Origin: Candidatus Methylomirabilota bacterium
Lineage (GTDB): Bacteria > Methylomirabilota > Methylomirabilia > Methylomirabilales > JACQHM01
Assembly: GCA_016199025.1 (NCBI GenBank)
Contig: JACQHM010000154.1
Coordinates: 1-10,130 of the forward strand
Reading direction: 5' to 3'
Length of the DNA stretch: 10,130 bases
The notes under the pieces were generated by a model, which saw nothing but the letters and a program-made list of their open reading frames with translations, was not told where the DNA came from and ran no database searches. Both the position numbers and the translations under genes were made by a program. Below, in pieces: positions 6,355 to 10,130 of the stretch. Each line of letters opens with the position of its first letter. Position 1 is the first letter of the stretch.

Positions 6355-6684
6355 TCACTCCCGCTCGAAGCCGATCACGGTCACCACCTCGTCGGGACGG
6401 ACATCGCCCAGGACCTTGCGCATGGCGTCCAGGAGCCCCTCCTTGGTCCGGCAGGAGGGCTCGTGTTCGTAGGCCATCAGCTCGTTGGGGATGGTCTCGA
6501 TCCGGGCGGCCATGACGAAAGCCACCTTCGCCTCGCCGATGGGGGTATGATCGTCGCGCCGAGGGCACACGCACAGGGTAAGGGTATCGCCGGGGAGGAG
6601 GCCCTTCTGAAACCACTCCAGGCCCCGCCGCACCGTGGTGTTGAGCCCTGGGTGAAAAGCCCCGCTTATGAAGTGCATCGTCAT
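6355..6684 (-). CDS. ASCH/PUA-like domain protein
   Basis: A 109-residue protein. I chose the ATG at 6684 because AAAGGAG lies 5 nt before it. An upstream in-frame ATG at 6750 has no ribosome site and the extra residues look non-coding. The sequence reads TTVRRGLEWFQKGLLPGDTLTLCV (16-39), then IGEAKVAFVMAARIETIP (49-66), then VTVIGFERE at the end. A short helix with an R-R-G-x-x-W pattern, a GD-turn followed by strands and a G-x-A-x-V strand are typical of the ASCH/PUA-like beta barrel, which binds RNA or modified nucleosides. The assignment is from pattern only and moderately sure. Cys38, Cys40, His74 and Cys78 could bind metal. It is followed closely by the cupin gene and preceded, 118 nt away, by the secreted HExxH protein. 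Confidence 0.6.
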   Translation of the reverse strand: MTMHFISGAFHPGLNTTVRRGLEWFQKGLLPGDTLTLCVCPRRDDHTPIGEAKVAFVMAARIETIPNELMAYEHEPSCRTKEGLLDAMRKVLGDVRPDEVVTVIGFERE

Positions 6685-6717
6685 GGTTGCTCCTTTCCCC
6701 TTCACCGTGGTGATGGT

Positions 6718-6733
6718 TCCTTCTAGAGAAGGA
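6718..6733. promoter_or_regulatory. Inverted repeat ahead of the ASCH-like gene
   Basis: TCCTTCT (6718-6724) and AGAAGGA (6727-6733) form a perfect inverted repeat around two bases, 33 nt upstream of the start at 6684. The compact, symmetric form suits a dimeric repressor or activator site; no regulator can be named. Confidence 0.3.
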
Positions 6734-6802
6734 GGCTTGTCCATGTTCATCGAGGGTTCCAGACGGGTTCGAGGATGAGGTGGAGGAAACGACAGGGGAG
6801 GA

Positions 6803-7249
6803 TCACGATCCTGCGCATCGCCCCGGGGGAAGTCCAGGAGGCCGCCAGTGCTGCTCCAGGATCAGCCGGCGCATGAGCGGCCAGCTCCGGGGGAGGTGGT
6901 GTTGGAGGCGGTAGCATTCCTCGGTGTACCGAGCCAGCTCCTCGCTGTTCACATCATAGTGGAGGGCCAGCCAGTGGGCTAGCTCGTGGACCAGGACGGG
7001 ATCACACTCGTCCGGGACGCAGGTGGCCTTCACTTGGATCCGATTGGTCTCGGAGTCGAACCACCCGCTGAAGTCGTGGGAGGGCATCTGGATCGTCACA
7101 AGCCCCTGGGGGTCGCGGCCAATGACCTGCCTGACGGTGACCACTTCGACGATCTGGACCTCGGGAAGGGGATACGACCCTTGGGGCCCTTGGGGGGAAA
7201 ACCCCAAGATCAAACTTACGGCAAAGACAAGGGTTTCGATGGGCTCCAT
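6803..7249 (-). CDS. Secreted HExxH putative metallopeptidase
   Basis: A 148-residue protein starting at the ATG at 7249, with an AGGGTGAAGG stretch directly before it. Residues 5-18 are hydrophobic (ETLVFAVSLILGFS) and probably a signal peptide or N-terminal anchor, although the positive N-terminus usual for such peptides is missing. The core has VLVHELAHWLALHYD with H88-E89-L-A-H92, a clear zincin motif; E103, E104 or E110 of the next helix is a candidate third ligand. Cys77 and Cys82 may pair outside the cytoplasm. The protein is small, in the range of minimal metallopeptidase-like domains of unknown substrate. It lies upstream of the ASCH-like and cupin genes in the same direction and diverges from the cytochrome c gene. 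Peptidase activity is inferred from the motif. Confidence 0.75.
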   Translation of the reverse strand: MEPIETLVFAVSLILGFSPQGPQGSYPLPEVQIVEVVTVRQVIGRDPQGLVTIQMPSHDFSGWFDSETNRIQVKATCVPDECDPVLVHELAHWLALHYDVNSEELARYTEECYRLQHHLPRSWPLMRRLILEQHWRPPGLPPGRCAGS

Positions 7250-7287
7250 CCTTCACCCTTCGGAAGGGTTTGCCCTGAGCACTCTGC

Positions 7288-7316
7288 TTGACAACCGGCT
7301 ATTTTCTTTATAGCAT
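7288..7316 (+). promoter_or_regulatory. Possible sigma70 promoter for cytochrome c
   Basis: TTGACA (7288-7293) is a perfect -35. In the A/T-rich stretch that follows, TAGCAT (7311-7316) gives 17 bp spacing but is only a fair -10; CATAAT (7314-7319) is closer in sequence but too far away. The position, about 90 nt before the ATG at 7407 and between divergent genes, fits. Confidence 0.4.
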
Positions 7317-7406
7317 AATAACCCATGCCTCACAAGTGGGGCTCGAAGTTCTCTCACTTCTTCGTCACCCTATCGATCGAAGCGGTCCTCACACAGGAGG
7401 GAAGAG

Positions 7407-7766
7407 ATGCTGAGAACGCAGCTCGTTTCATCGATGCTCCTCATGTCCATGATGCTCCCGGGGCTGGCCTTTGGAGGAGGGGATGCTGTGAAGGGAAAGG
7501 AGATTTATACCAAATTCTGTGCGAGCTGTCACGGGCCGAGCGGCAGGGGAGACGGACCAGCGGCGGCTGCCCTGAACCCGAAGCCCAGGAACTTCGCCGA
7601 TAAGAAGGTCATGGATGCCCTCACCGACGACTACCTCTTCAAGGTCATCCAGGGAGGAGGCGCGGCCGTTGGGAAGTCGCCCATGATGCCGCCTTGGGGT
7701 GGTGCCTTGAAAGAGGCGGATATCCACGATGTCACTGCCTACGTCAGGACCTTGGTCAAAAAATAA
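7407..7766 (+). CDS. Periplasmic class I c-type cytochrome
   Basis: A 119-residue protein with GGAGGGAAGAG immediately before the ATG. Residues 1-22 are a signal peptide (Arg3, then a Leu/Met-rich core, cleavage near AFG). The mature part has one heme-attachment motif, C38-A-S-C41-H42, followed by GPSGRGDGPAA, and a candidate Met axial ligand at 93 or 94 (SPMMPPWG). It ends with the usual helix (DIHDVTAYVRTLVKK). It is a mono-heme electron carrier in the periplasm; its redox partners are not in the window. The length and motifs match the family of small soluble cytochromes c. It is a single gene, divergent from the HExxH gene and convergent with the ubiquitin-like operon, from which a hairpin separates it. 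Confidence 0.95.
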   Translation: MLRTQLVSSMLLMSMMLPGLAFGGGDAVKGKEIYTKFCASCHGPSGRGDGPAAAALNPKPRNFADKKVMDALTDDYLFKVIQGGGAAVGKSPMMPPWGGALKEADIHDVTAYVRTLVKK

Positions 7767-7773
7767 AATAACA

Positions 7774-7826
7774 CCCCTCCCTCCACGGATGCGATTGGCC
7801 GCATCGGGAATGTCGGGCGGGAGGGG
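7774..7826 (-). terminator. Intrinsic terminator of the ubiquitin-like operon, possibly shared with cytochrome c
   Basis: CCCCTCCC (7774-7781) pairs perfectly with GGGAGGGG (7819-7826), and inside it GATGCG (7788-7793) pairs with CGCATC (7800-7805). On the minus strand the stem is followed by a T-rich tail (complement of 7755-7773), as expected for Rho-independent termination after the Ubl gene. On the plus strand no T run follows, so for cytochrome c it would be weaker. Confidence 0.6.
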
Positions 7827-7849
7827 GAGATTCGCAATCTAAGGGAGGG

Positions 7850-8101
7850 CTACCGTCTCGACGAGGGAAGCCCTCCCTTGATCTTTGGGACGATAAGGAC
7901 CATGTCCCCGGGGGCCAGACGGTGATCCTTGTCCACGGCCGTCCCGTTCACCCTGACCTCCATCTGGCCGTTGACCCCCATCTCCTTCAAGAGGTCTCCA
8001 AGGACAAAGGGCTCCCGGCGGGCCACGGTGGTGACGTTTTTTCCCATCATCACGACCTTCACCGTGATCGCCTTTTCCTGTTCCAACAGTTCCTGAGTCA
8101 T
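7850..8101 (-). CDS. ThiS/MoaD/ubiquitin-fold modifier protein with tail after Gly-Gly
   Basis: An 83-residue protein. The ATG at 8101 has GGAGG 7 nt upstream; an in-frame ATG at 8122 sits almost on top of another GGAGG and is less likely. The sequence follows the beta-grasp pattern of ThiS/MoaD: strand (AITVKVVMMGK), strand (TTVARRE), helix (VLGDLLKEMG), strand (MEVRVNGTAVD), turn (HRLAPGDMVLIVPKIKGG). Gly76-Gly77 is where ThiS, MoaD and ubiquitin end, but here six residues follow (LPSSRR). A protease would have to remove them before the E1 could adenylate the glycine. The gene lies 30 nt behind the E1-like gene and is the last of the operon. It may be a protein modifier or a sulfur carrier; with an E2-like protein upstream, conjugation is favoured. 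No thiamine or molybdopterin genes are next to it. Confidence 0.82.
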   Translation of the reverse strand: MTQELLEQEKAITVKVVMMGKNVTTVARREPFVLGDLLKEMGVNGQMEVRVNGTAVDKDHRLAPGDMVLIVPKIKGGLPSSRR

Positions 8102-8131
8102 CTTACTTCCTCCTTTCTTCATCCTCCTTTT

Positions 8132-8785
8132 TCATCCCTCTGTGGTGGTGAGGGTGAGGGTCTTTAGGTCGAAGAGGATCTCTTGTCGCGGCCCCTCACC
8201 CATGAGGAACTTCTTGACCTGGCTGGCGATTAAGGCCGCGATGGAAAAACCGTTATAGATGATGGACGCTGCCGTACAGGGGGGCTCGAAGGCCTCGGCG
8301 TCGTCGTAGAGGGTTCGCTCATAGAACCGGACGTCGTCGGGATCGGCCGGCCGGATGGTGTAGAGCCTGGCGACCTCGGCCCCCATCCTGGCATCCAGGT
8401 AGAGGGGGACCGAGGCCCGGTACCGGATCGATTTTTGCCAGAGGATCTTCCTGGCCTTCATAGAGTCAATCCCCGCGATAACGACCCCCATCAGGCGCTG
8501 GCCGTCCACCCGCTCGCGCCGTCTGTCGGGGGAGAGGCCAGTGAAGGCTTTGAGGATCTCGGCCAGGGCGTCCACTTTGGCCCTGCCCACATCCTCGACG
8601 CGGTAGAGCTGATTCGGGATGTTGTGTCCTTCGACCAGGTCATCATCGTACAAGGTGAGGTTCCGACACCCCATCTTGGCCAGGGCCAGGGCGGTGAAGG
8701 TCCCGATCCCGCCACATCCCACGACGGCGATCGGGGTCACCAACGCCTCCTCCTTGACCAGGTCGAGCTGCCTCCTGAAGTCCAC
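8132..8785 (-). CDS. E1/ThiF-like ubiquitin-activating adenylyltransferase
   Basis: A 217-residue protein. I chose the GTG at 8785: the frame starts there, GGAG lies 7 nt upstream, and it follows the E2-like gene's stop by 3 nt. An ATG at 8792 is in another frame. The Rossmann-type ATP-binding core shows VVGCGGIGTF (21-30), LYDDDLVEGHNIPNQLYR (45-62) with the acidic, Asn and Gln positions of the ThiF family, K70, and VIAGIDSMKAR (102-112) with D107. Cys170 in EPPCTAASIIYNGF is a candidate for the thioester-forming cysteine. The CxxC zinc pairs found in MoeB and ThiF are absent, and the usual Arg before Gln (as in N-L-x-R-Q) is replaced (N-I-P-N-Q). It would use ATP to adenylate the C-terminal glycine of the neighbouring Ubl. 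It is stand-alone rather than fused to E2. Confidence 0.85.
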   Translation of the reverse strand: MDFRRQLDLVKEEALVTPIAVVGCGGIGTFTALALAKMGCRNLTLYDDDLVEGHNIPNQLYRVEDVGRAKVDALAEILKAFTGLSPDRRRERVDGQRLMGVVIAGIDSMKARKILWQKSIRYRASVPLYLDARMGAEVARLYTIRPADPDDVRFYERTLYDDAEAFEPPCTAASIIYNGFSIAALIASQVKKFLMGEGPRQEILFDLKTLTLTTTEG

Positions 8786-8788
8786 CGG

Positions 8789-10021
8789 TCATCTCCGGTC
8801 ATCGGGGGCCCCTGAGGCCTCCGGCCAGTAGAGGATCGGGATCCGCCAGTCGGAGGGGTTGACCGACTTCAGGAAATCGATCAGGACCATCGCCGCCGTG
8901 ACCATCTGGAACTCCCCGATGAGCTTGGCGATTCCCTCCCGGATGTTTCCCAAGCAGGGCCTGGCCCGGTAGATGTGGGGATGATCGTAGGCCCCCAAGG
9001 GATCGGTCAGGTTCTTGATCCTTAGATCCCCGTTGAAATGGATATCGATCTGGAAAGCCCCTAGGCAAAAGCGCTTCTTCCCGTAGTCAGCGTGGATCAT
9101 CTCGGTGAAGACACTGACGAGCCCGTCCTGGACCTTCACCTCCTTGACGTCCGGGAGCCTGGCCAGACGGTCAAATTCCAAGAGGTAGGAGCTCTCTTTC
9201 TCCTGGCCTTTGAGGGCATTCAGCCTCCGCCGGTGCTCACCGAGCCTTCTCGTCTCGGTGGTGATCCGTCGGGAGTACTCCTCCAGCGTTGCCTCGATGA
9301 GCTCCAGCTCCCGCTCCAGGAACTGGATCTCCTCTTCTACTCGCTCCCGGCACTCCACGAGGTATTGCTGCCTGGCCCTGGACTGTCGCTCAAGCTTGAG
9401 TTTCAGCTCCTCCGCCTCCGTCTCCTTTTTCAGGCGCTCCAGGATCATCTTCACCCGCTCCTGGCCATGGGGGCTGAGCTTTAAGAGGGCTTCGATCATG
9501 GCGTCGAGGCCCAGGTCCAGGGTGTGGCGGAGGAGGAGACCTCTCAGTTCCTCTTGTTGGGCCAAAAGGTCGAAGAGCACATAGAGATTGTTCCCGACGA
9601 CCTCAATCACCGGCCTCCCATCCTGGTCGGTCAAGATCCGACCCCTGCCGAGTTGGCCCCCGGGGGCGAAGGCCCTCTGGGCCCCTTCCGGCAGGGGATA
9701 CCCGAAGGCGAAGGGGAGCCTGATGACAGGGACGCGGGACCAGAGGTTGAAGAGGAGGGGACGGATCGGGAGGGCAAAGAGGTGGACAAAGAGCATCACC
9801 TCTGTCTTGGGCTTGGCATGGTGGAGCGGGGAGGTGGTGAGGACGATACTCAACTGGAGCTGTTCGGCGTAGGTCCTGACGGTGGGCTCAAGGTGGAGGA
9901 GGCCGAGTGTTGGACCACGGGCATCATGGAGGAAAGATAGACCAGGGGCGACAAGGAGGGATGAACCTTGATCTTTCGCCCCTGACGAGGGAGGACAAGC
10001 CGTCGATCCGACCCAAGACAT
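8789..10021 (-). CDS. Long coiled-coil protein with C-terminal E2 (UBC)-like domain
   Basis: From the ATG at 10021 the protein has 410 residues; the frame stays open to the right edge, so a longer form is possible. I prefer 10021 because GGGAGG stands just before it, although the 3 nt spacing is short. The N-terminal 185 residues include a hydrophobic stretch (LFVHLFALPIRPLLFNLW, 77-94) and a globular part. About 186-276 is a charged heptad-type coiled coil. The end (about 285-385) reads as strands (VKEVKVQDGLVSVFTEM, FCLGAFQIDIHFNGDLRI), then YDHPHIYRARPCLGNI with H347-P-H349 and Cys356, then two helices. Order and spacing match the E2 fold, whose HPN motif precedes the catalytic cysteine. 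It would take the modifier from the E1 encoded next. The E2 call rests on pattern, not on a search. Confidence 0.68.
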   Translation of the reverse strand: MSWVGSTACPPSSGAKDQGSSLLVAPGLSFLHDARGPTLGLLHLEPTVRTYAEQLQLSIVLTTSPLHHAKPKTEVMLFVHLFALPIRPLLFNLWSRVPVIRLPFAFGYPLPEGAQRAFAPGGQLGRGRILTDQDGRPVIEVVGNNLYVLFDLLAQQEELRGLLLRHTLDLGLDAMIEALLKLSPHGQERVKMILERLKKETEAEELKLKLERQSRARQQYLVECRERVEEEIQFLERELELIEATLEEYSRRITTETRRLGEHRRRLNALKGQEKESSYLLEFDRLARLPDVKEVKVQDGLVSVFTEMIHADYGKKRFCLGAFQIDIHFNGDLRIKNLTDPLGAYDHPHIYRARPCLGNIREGIAKLIGEFQMVTAAMVLIDFLKSVNPSDWRIPILYWPEASGAPDDRR

Positions 10022-10043
10022 AAACCTCCCGCGGCTCAAGAGG

Positions 10044-10130
10044 CTATTTTTCCTGCTTTCCCTTGCTGCGTTGGGAAGGTCCATCGTCACGGGCGGAAGC
10101 GGTATCACCAGGAAGGGTCCACCACAGCCC
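10044..10130 (-). CDS. Possible C-terminal end of an upstream operon gene
   Basis: In one minus-strand frame the right edge is open and ends at a TAG at 10044-10046, giving 28 residues with a hydrophilic tail (DDGPSQRSKGKQEK). The stop lies 22 nt before the ATG of the E2-like gene, the spacing expected inside this tight operon. With so few residues no family can be named, and the frame could be chance. The E2-like frame is also open over this stretch. Confidence 0.3.
   Translation of the reverse strand, partial: GLWWTLPGDTASARDDGPSQRSKGKQEK

Noticed and set aside
6347..6616. Upstream extension of the cupin frame to 6616
   Set aside because: The extra residues overlap the ASCH-like gene in another frame and are Arg/Pro-rich; the ATG at 6346 gives a complete small cupin.
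7850..8785. Thiamine (ThiS-ThiF) or molybdopterin (MoaD-MoeB) biosynthesis pair
   Set aside because: The Ubl has residues after Gly-Gly, the E1 lacks zinc CxxC pairs, the partner gene is E2-like, and no thiamine or molybdopterin genes are adjacent. It is not fully excluded.
9092..9940. Plus-strand frames opposite the coiled-coil gene
   Set aside because: Long antisense frames arise from the Glu/Leu-rich heptad coding of the minus strand; none shows a ribosome site or motif.

Overview
The window looks like chromosomal DNA of a GC-rich bacterium carrying the end of an integrated mobile element. Shine-Dalgarno sites are strong (GGAGG), there is a lipobox lipoprotein and a secreted cytochrome c, and codon use is rich in CTC, ATC and AGG. 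I cannot name the organism. A deep-branching environmental lineage such as NC10/Methylomirabilota or a relative would fit, but that is a guess. No rRNA gene, complete tRNA or CRISPR array is visible.

Positions 1 to about 3980 are the mobile element. All its genes are on the minus strand: a DUF3854/TOPRIM-like replication protein that runs off the left edge, an excisionase-type helix-turn-helix protein translationally coupled to it, an unrecognised 261-residue protein with a basic N-terminus, a 419-residue protein with an HExxH zinc-site motif, and a one-helix membrane protein. The element ends at the 3' half of a leucine tRNA gene with anticodon CAA (3980-4036). Homology begins exactly at the anticodon loop and runs through the variable arm, T arm and CCA. 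That is the usual remnant left by tyrosine-recombinase integration, and its orientation places the element on the left and the old chromosome on the right. Just inside the boundary lie two divergent sigma70-type promoters, one into the element and one outward across the att site, embedded in an inverted repeat and short direct repeats.

Positions 4040 to 7850 are host genes. A DUF1059 protein and a metallo-beta-lactamase-fold hydrolase with a C-terminal extension are on the plus strand. A coiled-coil lipoprotein, a cupin, an ASCH-like protein and a secreted HExxH protein are on the minus strand, the last three in one direction as a probable operon. A periplasmic cytochrome c is on the plus strand.

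Positions 7850 to the right edge hold the most interesting part: a tight minus-strand operon encoding, in transcription order, a long coiled-coil protein whose C-terminal domain has an E2 (ubiquitin-conjugating)-like HPH...CLGN motif, a stand-alone E1/ThiF-like adenylyltransferase, and a ThiS/MoaD/ubiquitin-fold protein whose Gly-Gly is followed by a six-residue tail. Together they look like a compact bacterial ubiquitin-like conjugation system. The operon ends in a hairpin with a T-rich tail and continues off the right edge, where a deubiquitinase-like (JAB) peptidase would be expected.
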